From: Nocardioides silvaticus
Lineage (GTDB): Bacteria; Actinomycetota; Actinomycetes; Propionibacteriales; Nocardioidaceae
Assembly (NCBI RefSeq): GCF_003160695.1
Contig: NZ_QGDD01000001.1
Location: 868,001-932,000, forward strand
DNA: 64,000 bases
Reading direction: 5' to 3'
Shown: piece after piece, positions 28,362-37,033 of the stretch
How positions within the stretch are numbered: the stretch's first letter is position 1
Layout of the letters: each line of letters begins with the position of its first letter
Notes under the pieces: model-generated
The model's input: only the letters and a program-made list of their open reading frames with translations
What the model was told of the DNA's origin: nothing
The model's database searches: none
Program-made: the position numbers and the translations under genes

Positions 28362-30623
28362 GTGGGCGACGAGGCGACGCGGACGGCGGGACACCGCTCG
28401 CTCGCCGAGCAGCTGCGGTCCTGGACCGACGACCAGGTGGCGGAACTGCTGACTTCTCGACCGGACCTGACCACGCCCGCCCCTCACGACTTCTCTCAGC
28501 TTGCGTCACGCGCGACGATCCGCAGCTCGGTGGCGCGCGCCCTGGACTCGCTCACCCGGGGCGAGCTCTCGGTGCTTGATGCCCTGGTCGTCGCCGGCCA
28601 AACCACCGACGAGGAGCTGGTGGGGATCGTCCACGCGGAGACGTCGTACGTCGCCGCCACGCTGGCCCGCCTCCGCGCGCTGGCGCTGGCCTGGGACTCC
28701 CCGGAGGGGCTGCGCCCGCTCTCCGGCGTGGCCGACTGCCTCGCGGGCGGCGTCGACGGCGGCGTGAGCGGCCTGCGGCCGCGGACCCCGGACGCGGCGC
28801 CCCTCAACGTCGTCCGTGAGCGGCTCGACGCCTTGTCGGAGGAGGCGCGGGCGCTCCTCGACCACGTCGTCGCGGCCGGCGGTGAGGCCACCGCCGGCTC
28901 CGCTCGCCGCAACCTCCGGCCCGAGGACGCCGCCACCCCGGCCGAGGAGCTGCTGTCGCGCGGCCTGCTGACGCCTGGACGGGACGACCTGCTGGTGGTG
29001 CCGGGCGAGGTCGGGCTCGCCCTCCGCGGAGGTCGTACGACGACCGGGCCGGTCGATCTCGTCCCCGACCTCGCCACCGCCGAGCGCCCGTCCCGGCTGA
29101 CCGAGAGCGCGGCCGCCGGGGCGGCCGGCGAGTTCTGCCGGCGCACCGAGCTGCTGCTCGAGTGGTGGAGCACCCGGCCGGCGACCGCGCTGCGCACCGG
29201 CGGCCTCGGCGTGCGCGAGCTCAAGGCCGCCGCCGCGCACCTCCAGCTGACCGAGCCCGACACCGCACTCGTGGTCGAGACCGCTTCTGCCGCGGGGCTG
29301 GTCGCCACCCGCGCCGATGTCGACGGCAACCCGGTGTGGGTGCCCACGGACGCGTTCGACACCTGGCTGGACGCGGAGCCCGCGGCCCGCTGGACGACCC
29401 TGGCCCGCGCCTGGCTGACCAGCGCCCGGCTGCCCGGCCTCGTCGGCAGCCGCGGCACCGACGACAAGCCGTGGAACGCCCTCACTCCCGAGCTGTCCTC
29501 GATGCTGATGCCCGAGACGCGCGCGCTGACGCTGGCCGCGCTCGCCGAGGTTCCGCCCGGTCACGCCCTCGCGTCCGGCACCGGACTGCCGTCGCTGGTC
29601 GCCCGGCTGACCTGGCTGCGCCCACGGCGGCCGCGCTCCCGCGCCGACCAGGTCGCGTGGACCCTCGCCGAGGCGGCGGCGCTCGGGGTGACCGGGTTGG
29701 ACGCGCTGTCGCCGTACGGCCGGGCGCTGGTCGCCGGGGACGACCCCACTCCCCTGCTGGCCGCGGCCCTGCCGGAGCCGGTCGACCACGTGCTGATCCA
29801 GGCCGACCTGACCGCCGTGGCGCCCGGTCCGGTGGAGTCGGGCATCGCCCGGTCGCTGCAGCTGGTCGCCGACATCGAGTCGCGCGGCGCCGCCACGGTC
29901 TACCGGTTCACCACGTCCTCGCTGCGGCGCGCGCTCGACGCCGGGTGGACGGCCGCGGAGGTGCACGCCTTCCTCGCCTCGGTCTCGCGGACCCCGGTGC
30001 CGCAGCCGCTCACCTACCTCGTCGACGACGCGGTGCGCACGTTCGGGCAGGTGCGGGTCGGCTACGCCGAGTCGTTCGTCCGGTCCGACGACGAGGCCGC
30101 CCTCGCTGCGCTGGTCCGCCACCCGAAGGCGGCCTCGCTCGGGCTCCGGCTGCTCGCGCCCACCGTGCTGGTCAGCACCACGCCCGTCGACGTGCTGCTG
30201 GTGCGGCTCCGCGAGCTGGGCGTCGCACCGGTCGTCGAAGGTCCCGACGGCACGGTGCGCGTGGGACGGCCCGACGTGCTGCGTGCCCGGACCCCGCGCC
30301 AGCGGGTGGCCGCCCAGGACGACGCCCGCCACGCCGCCCAGGTCGCCGCCGCCGTCCGCTCGCTCCGCGCCGGCGACGCCGCCGCGCGGGTCCGCCCCGC
30401 CGCCGCCGTCTCCCCCGCCGGCGCCCTGTCCGCCCTCCGCGACGCCATCGAGCGCCGGACGGCCGTCGTCATCGGCTTCACCGACAACCAGGGTGTCGTC
30501 GGCGAGCGCACCGTCGACCCGATCTCCGTCGAGGGCGGGCAGCTCACCGCGCACGACCGCACCGCCGACGACGTCCGCACCTTCGCCGTGCACCGGATCT
30601 CCCGCGTCACCCCCGCTCCGTGA
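28362..30623 (+). CDS. Helicase-associated (Helicase_C_3 type) protein, partner of XPB
   Basis: A 753-residue protein of the actinobacterial helicase-associated family found beside XPB. The N-terminal half is helical with winged-helix-like segments; a conserved core near residues 455-560 contains VDHVLIQADLTAVAPGPV and AATVYRFTTSSLRRALD, the signature of this family. The C-terminal 70 residues form a WYL-like module (IGFTDNQGVVGERTVDPISV). No Walker motif is present. Its start is only 30 bases from the divergent PP2C start; GTG 28335 is an alternative. A role with XPB in DNA repair is inferred from context. Confidence 0.82.
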   Translation: MGDEATRTAGHRSLAEQLRSWTDDQVAELLTSRPDLTTPAPHDFSQLASRATIRSSVARALDSLTRGELSVLDALVVAGQTTDEELVGIVHAETSYVAATLARLRALALAWDSPEGLRPLSGVADCLAGGVDGGVSGLRPRTPDAAPLNVVRERLDALSEEARALLDHVVAAGGEATAGSARRNLRPEDAATPAEELLSRGLLTPGRDDLLVVPGEVGLALRGGRTTTGPVDLVPDLATAERPSRLTESAAAGAAGEFCRRTELLLEWWSTRPATALRTGGLGVRELKAAAAHLQLTEPDTALVVETASAAGLVATRADVDGNPVWVPTDAFDTWLDAEPAARWTTLARAWLTSARLPGLVGSRGTDDKPWNALTPELSSMLMPETRALTLAALAEVPPGHALASGTGLPSLVARLTWLRPRRPRSRADQVAWTLAEAAALGVTGLDALSPYGRALVAGDDPTPLLAAALPEPVDHVLIQADLTAVAPGPVESGIARSLQLVADIESRGAATVYRFTTSSLRRALDAGWTAAEVHAFLASVSRTPVPQPLTYLVDDAVRTFGQVRVGYAESFVRSDDEAALAALVRHPKAASLGLRLLAPTVLVSTTPVDVLLVRLRELGVAPVVEGPDGTVRVGRPDVLRARTPRQRVAAQDDARHAAQVAAAVRSLRAGDAAARVRPAAAVSPAGALSALRDAIERRTAVVIGFTDNQGVVGERTVDPISVEGGQLTAHDRTADDVRTFAVHRISRVTPAP

Positions 30624-30641
30624 CCCGTCGCACCGGGAAAT

Positions 30642-30673
30642 CTTGTCGCGCTTTCCGGGATCGCACGACAAGA
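30642..30673. promoter_or_regulatory. Inverted repeat between the helicase-associated gene and XPB
   Basis: TCTTGTCG (30642-30649) and CGACAAGA (30666-30673) are perfect 8-bp arms spaced by 16 bases, in the 157-base gap before the XPB gene. It could be an operator or a weak terminator. It does not match the LexA consensus. Confidence 0.4.
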
Positions 30674-30780
30674 AACCCCGGTAGGTCGGCCCCGTAAACT
30701 CGTGCGGTGATCATTCACCCCACGGAGTTCTTCGACTCCTCCGCTTCGCTCCCCCGTCGAACAACTCCGCGGGGACCCCG

Positions 30781-32436
30781 ATGAACGGGCCTCTCATCGT
30801 GCAGTCCGACAAGTCGCTGCTGCTCGAGGTCGACCACGAGCAGGCGGACGACTGCCGGCGGGCGATCGCGCCGTTCGCGGAGCTCGAGCGGAGCCCCGAG
30901 CACATCCACACCTACCGGCTCACGCCCCTGGGCCTGTGGAACGCGCGCGCCGCGGGCCACGACGCCGAGCAGGTCATCGACACCCTGCTGACCTACAGCC
31001 GCTACGCGGTCCCGCACAACCTGCTGGTCGACGTCGCGGAGACGATGGCGCGCTACGGGCGGCTGCGGCTGGAGAAGCACCCGGTGCACGGGCTGGTCCT
31101 CGCGAGCACCGACCGTCCCGTGCTCGAGGAGGTGCTGCGCGCCAAGAAGGTCGCCGGGATGCTCGGGGACCGCATCGACGACGACACCGTCGCGGTGCAC
31201 CCCTCCGAGCGCGGCAACCTCAAGCAGGTGCTGCTCAAGCTCGGCTGGCCGGCCGAGGACTTCGCCGGCTACGTCGACGGCGAGGCGCACCCGATCGACC
31301 TGGAGACCGACGGCTGGGAGCTGCGCTCCTACCAGGCGGAGGCGGCGGACTCGTTCTGGCACGGCGGGTCGGGCGTCGTCGTGCTCCCGTGCGGTGCCGG
31401 CAAGACCATCGTCGGCGCGGCCGCGATGGCGCAGGCCAGGGCGACCACGCTGATCCTCGTCACCAACACCGTCAGCGCCCGGCAGTGGAAGGACGAGCTG
31501 GTACGACGCACGTCGCTCACCGCCGACGAGATCGGCGAGTACTCGGGTGCGGTCAAGGAGATCCGGCCGGTCACGATCGCGACGTACCAGGTGATGACGA
31601 CCAAGCGGAAGGGCGTCTACCCGCACCTCGAGCTCTTCGACGCCCGGGACTGGGGCCTCATCGTCTACGACGAGGTGCACCTGCTGCCGGCGCCCATCTT
31701 CCGGATGACCGCCGACCTGCAGGCGCGGCGTCGGATCGGGCTGACCGCGACGCTCGTCCGCGAGGACGGCCGCGAGGGCGACGTCTTCTCGCTGATCGGG
31801 CCGAAGCGCTACGACGCGCCCTGGAAGGACATCGAGTCCCAGGGCTGGATCGCCCCGGCCGACTGCGTCGAGGTGCGGGTCACGTTGCCCGACGCCGTGC
31901 GCCTGGCCTACGCCACCGCCGAGCCGGAGGAGCGCTACCGCCTCGCCGCCTGCACCCGCGAGAAGGTCGCGGTCACCCGCGACCTCGTCGCGCGGCACAG
32001 GGGCCAGCCGACGCTCGTCATCGGGCAGTACCTCGAGCAGCTCGACGAGCTCAGCGCCGCGCTCGACGCGCCGATGATCACCGGCGACACCACGGTCCGC
32101 GAGCGGCAACGGCTGTACGACGCGTTCCGGCACGGCGAGATCGACCTGCTGGTCGTCTCCAAGGTCGCGAACTTCTCGATCGACCTGCCGAGCGCCGAGG
32201 TCGCGATTCAGGTCTCCGGGTCGTTCGGGTCGCGCCAGGAGGAGGCGCAGCGGCTCGGCCGGCTGCTGCGGCCCGGTGACCCCGGCCCCGACGGCGAGCG
32301 GAAGGTCGCCCGGTTCTACACGCTGGTCTCGCGCGACACCGTCGACGCCGACTTCGCCCAGAACCGTCAGCGGTTCCTCGCCGAGCAGGGCTACGCCTAC
32401 CGGATCATCGACGCGGTCGACCTCGCCGGGGCCTGA
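30781..32436 (+). CDS. XPB/Rad25-type DNA repair helicase
   Basis: A 551-residue superfamily 2 helicase. After an N-terminal domain (residues 1-175) come motif I PCGAGKTIVGAAAM, motif II DEVHLLPAP, motif III GLTATLVREDG and motif VI QRLGRLLRPG. The sequence and length match the bacterial XPB family of actinobacteria. It is expected to unwind or translocate on duplex DNA in nucleotide excision repair. It follows the helicase-associated gene on the same strand and ends exactly where the convergent DUF2087 gene begins, with no gap. Confidence 0.94.
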   Translation: MNGPLIVQSDKSLLLEVDHEQADDCRRAIAPFAELERSPEHIHTYRLTPLGLWNARAAGHDAEQVIDTLLTYSRYAVPHNLLVDVAETMARYGRLRLEKHPVHGLVLASTDRPVLEEVLRAKKVAGMLGDRIDDDTVAVHPSERGNLKQVLLKLGWPAEDFAGYVDGEAHPIDLETDGWELRSYQAEAADSFWHGGSGVVVLPCGAGKTIVGAAAMAQARATTLILVTNTVSARQWKDELVRRTSLTADEIGEYSGAVKEIRPVTIATYQVMTTKRKGVYPHLELFDARDWGLIVYDEVHLLPAPIFRMTADLQARRRIGLTATLVREDGREGDVFSLIGPKRYDAPWKDIESQGWIAPADCVEVRVTLPDAVRLAYATAEPEERYRLAACTREKVAVTRDLVARHRGQPTLVIGQYLEQLDELSAALDAPMITGDTTVRERQRLYDAFRHGEIDLLVVSKVANFSIDLPSAEVAIQVSGSFGSRQEEAQRLGRLLRPGDPGPDGERKVARFYTLVSRDTVDADFAQNRQRFLAEQGYAYRIIDAVDLAGA

Positions 32437-32718
32437 TCAGGTCTCGACGGTCCCGCCGGACCGCCAGTAGATGCCGGCCTCCCGGGTGAGGAACCCGTCG
32501 TCGACGAGGTAGCGGCGCAGCGCCGCGTGGTCCTCGTGCACCTCCTTCAGCACGGCGTCGACCTCGCGCTCGGCGTACTTCCGGCCCGGCTCGAACCGCT
32601 GCGCGACGTGGTCCAGCACGAACCGGCGCTTGACGTGCTTGGTCGGCATCGTGTGGAGCCGGCCGTCGGCCGAGAAGAACCGCCGCAGCGTCTCGGACTC
32701 GTCCACGGGGCGCGCCAC
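32437..32718 (-). CDS. DUF2087 protein
   Basis: A 93-residue protein with the DUF2087 pattern: LRRFFSADGRLHTMPTKHVKRRFVLDHVAQRFEPGRKY-type sequence (positions 11-48), then YAEREVDAVL and DHAALRRYLVDDGFL. Such domains are often fused to winged-helix regulators but here stand alone. Function unknown. It starts 4 bases after the chorismate mutase stop, so the two are probably cotranscribed. Confidence 0.85.
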   Translation of the reverse strand: MARPVDESETLRRFFSADGRLHTMPTKHVKRRFVLDHVAQRFEPGRKYAEREVDAVLKEVHEDHAALRRYLVDDGFLTREAGIYWRSGGTVET

Positions 32719-32722
32719 CGGC

Positions 32723-33019
32723 TCACTCCTCGTCGAGGAACTGCCGGTGGTTCTGGATGACCTCGGCGATGATCACGTTGAGGAACTTCTCCGCGAAGTG
32801 CGGGTCCAGGCCGGAGCTCTCCGACAGCGCGCGCAGCCGCGCGATCTGCACCGCCTCGCGCTCCGGGTCGGCCGGCGGCATGCCGGCGTGAGCCTTGAGC
32901 CGGCCGACCTGCTCGGTGCACTTGAACCGCTCGGCGAGCAGGTGCACAAGGGCGGCATCGAGGTTGTCGATGCTCGCGCGCAGTCGCAGGAGCTCTTCAC
33001 GGGCGTCGTCGGGAGTCAC
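32723..33019 (-). CDS. Chorismate mutase, AroQ fold
   Basis: A 98-residue three-helix chorismate mutase that converts chorismate to prephenate for Phe/Tyr synthesis. The first helix reads LLRLRASIDNLDAALVHLLAERF with the active-site Arg, followed by VGRLKAHAGMPPADPERE with its Lys and Glu, and the last helix ends IIAEVIQNHRQFLDEE. This is the small intracellular mycobacterial-like form. The GTG at 33019 has GAAGG nine bases upstream; an ATG three codons earlier has no room for a site. Confidence 0.9.
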   Translation of the reverse strand: MTPDDAREELLRLRASIDNLDAALVHLLAERFKCTEQVGRLKAHAGMPPADPEREAVQIARLRALSESSGLDPHFAEKFLNVIIAEVIQNHRQFLDEE

Positions 33020-33078
33020 AGCACCCATCCTTCCCGAACCCTCCCGATCCACGGGCGCATGGGCCACAATCAGGGACG

Positions 33079-33696
33079 ATGGACGGCAGACAGACCGAGG
33101 CCTCCCCGTTGCCGTGGCCGCTCCCCCACGCACCCGACCTGCGCGACTCGCTGCTGGCGGCCTACGGCGAGGAGTCGCGCGGCTACCACGACGTCCGTCA
33201 CCTCGGCGAGGTGCTGGCGCGCCTCGAGGAGCTGGCCGGGGCGGGCGCGTCGTACCACCGGGTGCCGGTGCTGCTGGCCGCGTGGTTCCACGACGCGGTC
33301 TACGACGGCGAGCGCGACGCCGAGGAGCGCTCGGCGGCGTGGGCGGAGGAGGCACTGCCCGGCCTGGTGGACGCCGCGACCGTCGCCGAGGTCGCGCGCC
33401 TGGTGCGGCTGACCGAGTCGCACCGGCCCGACGACACCGACGCCAACGGCTGCGCGCTGTCGGACGCCGACCTCGGCATCCTGGCCGCGCCCCGCCAGCG
33501 GTACGACGAGTACGCCGCGGCCGTGCGCACCGAGTACGCCCACCTGCCCGACGACGTGTTCACCGCCGGCCGGGCGGTCGTGCTGCGCGAGCTGGTCGCC
33601 AAGCCGCGGCTCTTCCATACCGACTATGCGCTCGCGCACTGGGAGGACGACGCCCGCCGCAACGTCGAGCGCGAGCTGTCAGTCCTGGCTGCGTGA
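33079..33696 (+). CDS. Predicted metal-dependent HD-superfamily phosphohydrolase
   Basis: A 205-residue protein of the COG4339 type. Metal-binding motifs are GYHDVRHLGEVL near residue 36, AAWFHDAVYDG near 68, and the distal LSDADLGILA. This group is predicted to hydrolyse phosphate esters, but I know of no defined substrate. Divergent from chorismate mutase with a 59-base gap. Its 3' end overlaps the convergent DUF4031 gene by 18 bases. Confidence 0.87.
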   Translation: MDGRQTEASPLPWPLPHAPDLRDSLLAAYGEESRGYHDVRHLGEVLARLEELAGAGASYHRVPVLLAAWFHDAVYDGERDAEERSAAWAEEALPGLVDAATVAEVARLVRLTESHRPDDTDANGCALSDADLGILAAPRQRYDEYAAAVRTEYAHLPDDVFTAGRAVVLRELVAKPRLFHTDYALAHWEDDARRNVERELSVLAA

Positions 33697-33951
33697 GCGG
33701 GGCCGGCGTCGCCGCAGGCCCGCCGCCCGCAATCGGCTCACGAGCTCGCGCGAGCTGACCGGGCTGGCGCCGAGGGCGACCACGTCGTCGTACCACTCCG
33801 CCGGCACGTCGTAGTGGTCGCGGTCGAAGCCGCGCTCGGGGATCCCGGCCAGCCGCGCGAACGCGTGCAGCTCGTCGTAGGAGTCGTCGCTCGCCAGGTG
33901 CGACCACAGCCGACCGTGCCCGGCGGCGTTCGGCGGGTCGATCAGGATCAC
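33679..33951 (-). CDS. DUF4031 protein
   Basis: A 90-residue protein of the DUF4031 family: start ILIDPPNAAGHGRLWSHLASD, middle DELHAFARLAGIPERGFDRDHYDVP, and a basic Arg-rich C-terminus. The same short protein occurs in many actinobacteria; its function is unknown. GTG start. Convergent overlap with the HD gene by 18 bases. Confidence 0.88.
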   Translation of the reverse strand: MILIDPPNAAGHGRLWSHLASDDSYDELHAFARLAGIPERGFDRDHYDVPAEWYDDVVALGASPVSSRELVSRLRAAGLRRRRPRSRSQD

Positions 33952-33980
33952 CCCCGGAGGCTATCCACGCCCGCCCGGGC

Positions 33981-34748
33981 TCACCAGGAGCCGCCTCCGC
34001 CGGCCGGGAGCTCGCGCCGCGCGAGGTCGACGAGCTCGAGCAGGAGCGACAGCCGCTCACGCTGCTCCTCGACCCAGGCCGTCACCTCGCCCTTCAGCTC
34101 CAGCAGCCGGTCGACGATCCGGAGGACCCGCTCGATGTCCTCGATGATGTCGGTGACGGCGTCGAAGCCCTTCAGCGCGAGCTCGGCCGCCCAGGTCGCC
34201 CAGCCCACGGGCCCGGCCACGCGCGACAGCAGCTTGCGCACCAGCCGCCCGCCGACCTCGACCAGCTCCATCACCAGCTCCTCCACCTCGATCGCGAGCC
34301 GCTCGCTCCCGTCGGCGACGAGGTCGAAGAGCGGCGCGGTCTCGGCCACCAGGAAACCGAACCCGCGGGCAGCGAGCGCGTGGCCGTTGACGCGGAGGAG
34401 GAACGCGGCGGCGGCCTCGCCGTCCCACCGCGGGGAGGCCGCGAGCGACAGCAGCGTGGCGTTGTCGGCGTAGGTGCCGAGCGCGTCGCGGACCTGCCCG
34501 GTCGCGAGCGCGTTCTGCCGGATCCTGCGGTAGTCGCCGGTCAACGGCAGCACGAGGAGCTCCTCGAGGCTGCCCTCGGGCAGCTTCCGCAGGCCGAGGC
34601 CGGCCTGGTTGAGCGCCTCGATGCCGAGGTTGGCGATGTCGCGGATGCGACCGAGGGCCGCGTCGAGGGCTTCGAACCCGGCGTCGTGCGGGCGGGTGTG
34701 CCCGCCCAGCGCGGGTGCCGGGAGGTCGAGCGGCGTCGCGGCCAGCAC
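33981..34748 (-). CDS. Helical protein ending GGGGSW, possible secretion substrate
   Basis: A 255-residue, nearly all-helical protein with long amphipathic Leu/Glu/Val helices (around LELKGEVTAWVEEQRERL), no signal peptide, and a C-terminal tail PAGGGGSW. The upstream gene, 1 base away, encodes a 106-residue helical partner. The size and pairing are reminiscent of type VII (ESX) secreted pairs such as EspC-like and PPE-like proteins, but no WXG or YxxxD signal is clear, so this is inference only. GTG start. Confidence 0.65.
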   Translation of the reverse strand: MLAATPLDLPAPALGGHTRPHDAGFEALDAALGRIRDIANLGIEALNQAGLGLRKLPEGSLEELLVLPLTGDYRRIRQNALATGQVRDALGTYADNATLLSLAASPRWDGEAAAAFLLRVNGHALAARGFGFLVAETAPLFDLVADGSERLAIEVEELVMELVEVGGRLVRKLLSRVAGPVGWATWAAELALKGFDAVTDIIEDIERVLRIVDRLLELKGEVTAWVEEQRERLSLLLELVDLARRELPAGGGGSW

Positions 34749-34749
34749 G

Positions 34750-35070
34750 TCAGGCCACCGCCGGCATCCGGTCGGCGACCTGCGCGTCCACGGCCTTGAG
34801 GTCGGCCGTGGTCGCCACCACCGCGTCCCGGATCGACCGCCAGTCCGCCACCGCGATCTCCTCCACCTCGGTGAAGGCCCGGGCGACCACGTCCATCAGG
34901 TCGGCGAGCGGCGCCAGCAGGCAGACCGGGCTCGGCTCGAACCCGCCGCGCTGGCAGACCCAGGTGCGCGCGTGGGTGAAGACCTGCTGCGCCTGCGCGG
35001 CGAGCACGTCGAGGTCGGCCGGCAGGCCGTCGAGGTCGGTCCAGGACGTGATGTCGATCTGGTCGGTCAT
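34750..35070 (-). CDS. Small helical protein upstream of the GGGGSW protein
   Basis: A 106-residue helical protein with one Cys pair separated by 13 residues (VCQRGG and PVCLL) and a C-terminal DLKAVDAQVADRMP helix that resembles the tail of EspC-type proteins. Unknown function. The ATG at 35070 has GAAGGGAG eight bases upstream; another ATG is two codons earlier. One base separates its stop from the next start, so the two proteins are made together and may form a complex. Confidence 0.65.
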   Translation of the reverse strand: MTDQIDITSWTDLDGLPADLDVLAAQAQQVFTHARTWVCQRGGFEPSPVCLLAPLADLMDVVARAFTEVEEIAVADWRSIRDAVVATTADLKAVDAQVADRMPAVA

Positions 35071-35163
35071 GGGCATGCTCCCTTCGGTACGACGCCGCCC
35101 GCGCAGCGTCGCGCGTCGGGTGCCCGCACCCGGGGGTTTGCCAAACCGCAGCACAATGACCCT

Positions 35164-35529
35164 GTGGACGACCGCGTGATCTTCGATGCCCGAGCCTCGG
35201 TGCTGGCCGATCTGCAGGCCCGCGGCGTCGCCAACGCCGTCACCGTGTCGGCGCTCGACGAGGCCTGCTCGCAGCGCCGCTGGTGGCTGGAGCAGTGGGC
35301 CGAGGGCGTCGACTACGTCGGCGGGCTGATCGCCCAAGACGTGCAGGACGCGCTCGTCGACCTGCACGGCCGCACCGACCTGGCCGGCCTCTGGCCGGTG
35401 TGCCGGCAGTGCGGCGACGCGCCCCTGCACGCGCTGCACATCGAGCCCGACCTCGGCGGACCCGATCCGGCCTGGGTGTGCGAGGAGTCGGGCACCGTCG
35501 TCGCGCAGCTCGGCCACCTGGGCGGCTGA
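35164..35529 (+). CDS. Small protein with a possible zinc site, unknown function
   Basis: A 121-residue soluble protein. The first 75 residues are helical (VLADLQARGVANAVTVSALDE region). The C-terminal 45 residues contain CRQCGDAPLHALHIEPD and a later Cys in VCEESGTVV, which could form a Cys/His zinc knuckle. GTG start; earlier in-frame codons fall in the divergent gene's territory. I do not recognise the family. Confidence 0.6.
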   Translation: MDDRVIFDARASVLADLQARGVANAVTVSALDEACSQRRWWLEQWAEGVDYVGGLIAQDVQDALVDLHGRTDLAGLWPVCRQCGDAPLHALHIEPDLGGPDPAWVCEESGTVVAQLGHLGG

Positions 35530-35553
35530 GCCCCGCGCGTGGGTCCGGTCCGC

Positions 35554-36276
35554 TCAGCCGCCGAGCTGGAAGGAGATGGTGTGCTGGTCGGCGCGGTAGA
35601 CGCTTCGCGAGATCTCGATCGGCCGGTCCTCCCAGAGGGCGCGCCGGGTGAGCCGGATGACGACCGACCCCTCCGGGCACTCCAGCAGCGCGGCTTCCTC
35701 GGGGGTGGCGACCCCGGCCGAGAGCGAGTCCTCGGCCCAGGTGGGACGGCGGCCGCGCGAGGCGAGCTCGTCGTACAGGCTGTCGGGGAGGTCCGGGCCG
35801 TCGAACAGGCCGGGCACCAGGGCCGCAGTCAGGTAGGCGTCGGAGAGGCAGACCGGGCTGCCGTCGGCCAGGCGCAGCCGGCGCCAGCGCAACACCGGTT
35901 CGCGGGGCGTGATCGCGAGCGCGCGGGCGACGCCGGCTGGCGCACGCACCTTCTCGGCGAGGAGGGTGCGGCTCTCGGCGACGGTGCCGCGTGCGGTCAT
36001 GTCCTCGGTGAAGCTGGCGATCCGGCTCGGTTGCCGGCGAGGTGGCGCCACGAACGTCCCGCGGCCGGGGAAGCGCTGGAGCACTCCCTCGGACACCAGT
36101 GCGTCCAACGCCTGCCGCACGGTCATCCGTGCCACGCCGAACCGCTCGACCAGGTCCCGCTCTGATGGGGCAGCTGTCCCAGGCGCGCTTCCCGAGACCA
36201 GCTCCCGCACGTACTCCCGAATTGCCACGTGCTTCAGTGCGCGTCGGTCAGCCGTCCCCCTGTCGACTGTCTCCAC
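35554..36276 (-). CDS. GntR-family regulator with UTRA effector domain
   Basis: A 240-residue HutC-type GntR regulator. The winged helix covers residues 15-78 (PSERDLVERFGVARMTVRQALDALV and FPGRGTFVA), and the UTRA domain follows with the typical VLRWRRLRLADGSPVCLSDAYL and ISRSVYRADQHTISFQL. Ligands of such regulators are often small sugars or amino acid derivatives; nothing nearby identifies this one. It is divergent from the AlkB-like gene. The GTG start at 36276 is not strongly supported by a ribosome-binding site. Confidence 0.88.
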   Translation of the reverse strand: METVDRGTADRRALKHVAIREYVRELVSGSAPGTAAPSERDLVERFGVARMTVRQALDALVSEGVLQRFPGRGTFVAPPRRQPSRIASFTEDMTARGTVAESRTLLAEKVRAPAGVARALAITPREPVLRWRRLRLADGSPVCLSDAYLTAALVPGLFDGPDLPDSLYDELASRGRRPTWAEDSLSAGVATPEEAALLECPEGSVVIRLTRRALWEDRPIEISRSVYRADQHTISFQLGG

Positions 36277-36373
36277 CCTCGAAGGTTAGGACGGCACGGG
36301 ACAGGGCGTCCCCGGAACCGTGAAATACCCCGCAGATCGTCGCGGGCGTCTGCAACAACACGTCCGAGTGGTG

Positions 36374-36387
36374 CGAACAGATGTTCG
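36374..36387. promoter_or_regulatory. LexA (SOS) box upstream of the AlkB-like gene
   Basis: CGAAC-AGAT-GTTCG is a perfect 5+5 palindrome and matches the actinobacterial/Gram-positive LexA consensus CGAACN4GTTCG (extended GTTCGA on the right). It covers the expected -35 region of the downstream promoter, so LexA binding would block transcription until DNA damage. Confidence 0.85.
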
Positions 36388-36397
36388 AAGAATGCCG

Positions 36398-36403
36398 TAT
36401 CCT
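36398..36403 (+). promoter_or_regulatory. -10 element (TATCCT) of a likely leaderless AlkB transcript
   Basis: TATCCT fits the TANNNT pattern and lies 6 bases before the GTG at 36410, the spacing expected if transcription starts at the start codon itself. The LexA box occupies the -35 region. No ribosome-binding site is seen before the GTG, in keeping with a leaderless mRNA. Confidence 0.5.
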
Positions 36404-36409
36404 CGACGG

Positions 36410-37033
36410 GTGGACTTCCAAAGCACCCTCTTCGCCCCCGGCCCGGCGGGGGACCTCGGCTTCGACGGGATCGAGCGGCACGAGCTCGGCTCAGGTGCGT
36501 GGGTCGACGTGGCCCGCGGCTGGCTGCCGGAGGCGGACGACGTCTTCACGACGATGGTCGCCGACGTGCCCTGGCGCGCGGAACGACGCCGGATGTACGA
36601 CCGGATCGTCGACGTCCCCCGGCTCGTCTGCACCTACATGATCGGCGACGACCTCCCCCACCCCGTCCTGACCGCCGCCCGCGAGGCGCTCTCCGAGCAC
36701 TACCTGCCCGAGCTCGGGGAGCCGTTCCGCACGGCCGGCTGCTGCTACTACCGCGACGGCCGCGACAGCGTGGCCTGGCACGGCGACCGGATCGGCCGCG
36801 GCAACACCCACGACACCATGGTGGCGATCGTCTCCATCGGCGACCCCCGGCGACTGGCGCTGCGCCCCCGCGACCGCGCCGACGGTGCCGAGACGCTCGC
36901 CTTCGAGATGGGGCACGGCGACCTGCTGGTCATGGGCGGCAGCTGCCAGCGCACCTGGGAGCACGCCGTGCCGAAGGTCGCCTCGGCCGGTCCGCGGATG
37001 TCCGTGCAGTACCGACCCCTCAACGTCTTCTAG
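36410..37033 (+). CDS. AlkB-like Fe(II)/2-oxoglutarate dioxygenase, DNA alkylation repair
   Basis: A 207-residue protein with the AlkB metal and cosubstrate residues: HxD in VAWHGDRIG, distal His in TWEHAVPK, and the RX5R signature RMSVQYR near the C-terminus. The nucleotide-recognition lid is GCCYYRDGRDS. Family members remove alkyl lesions from bases by oxidative demethylation. A LexA box and a -10 element stand immediately upstream, so it is probably part of the SOS response. The GTG at 36410 is used; an ATG at 36392 would place the start just after the LexA box. Confidence 0.88.
   Translation: MDFQSTLFAPGPAGDLGFDGIERHELGSGAWVDVARGWLPEADDVFTTMVADVPWRAERRRMYDRIVDVPRLVCTYMIGDDLPHPVLTAAREALSEHYLPELGEPFRTAGCCYYRDGRDSVAWHGDRIGRGNTHDTMVAIVSIGDPRRLALRPRDRADGAETLAFEMGHGDLLVMGGSCQRTWEHAVPKVASAGPRMSVQYRPLNVF

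Noticed and set aside
30757..30775. LexA box before XPB
   Set aside because: Only one half-site (TCGAAC) is present; the GTTCGA half is missing.
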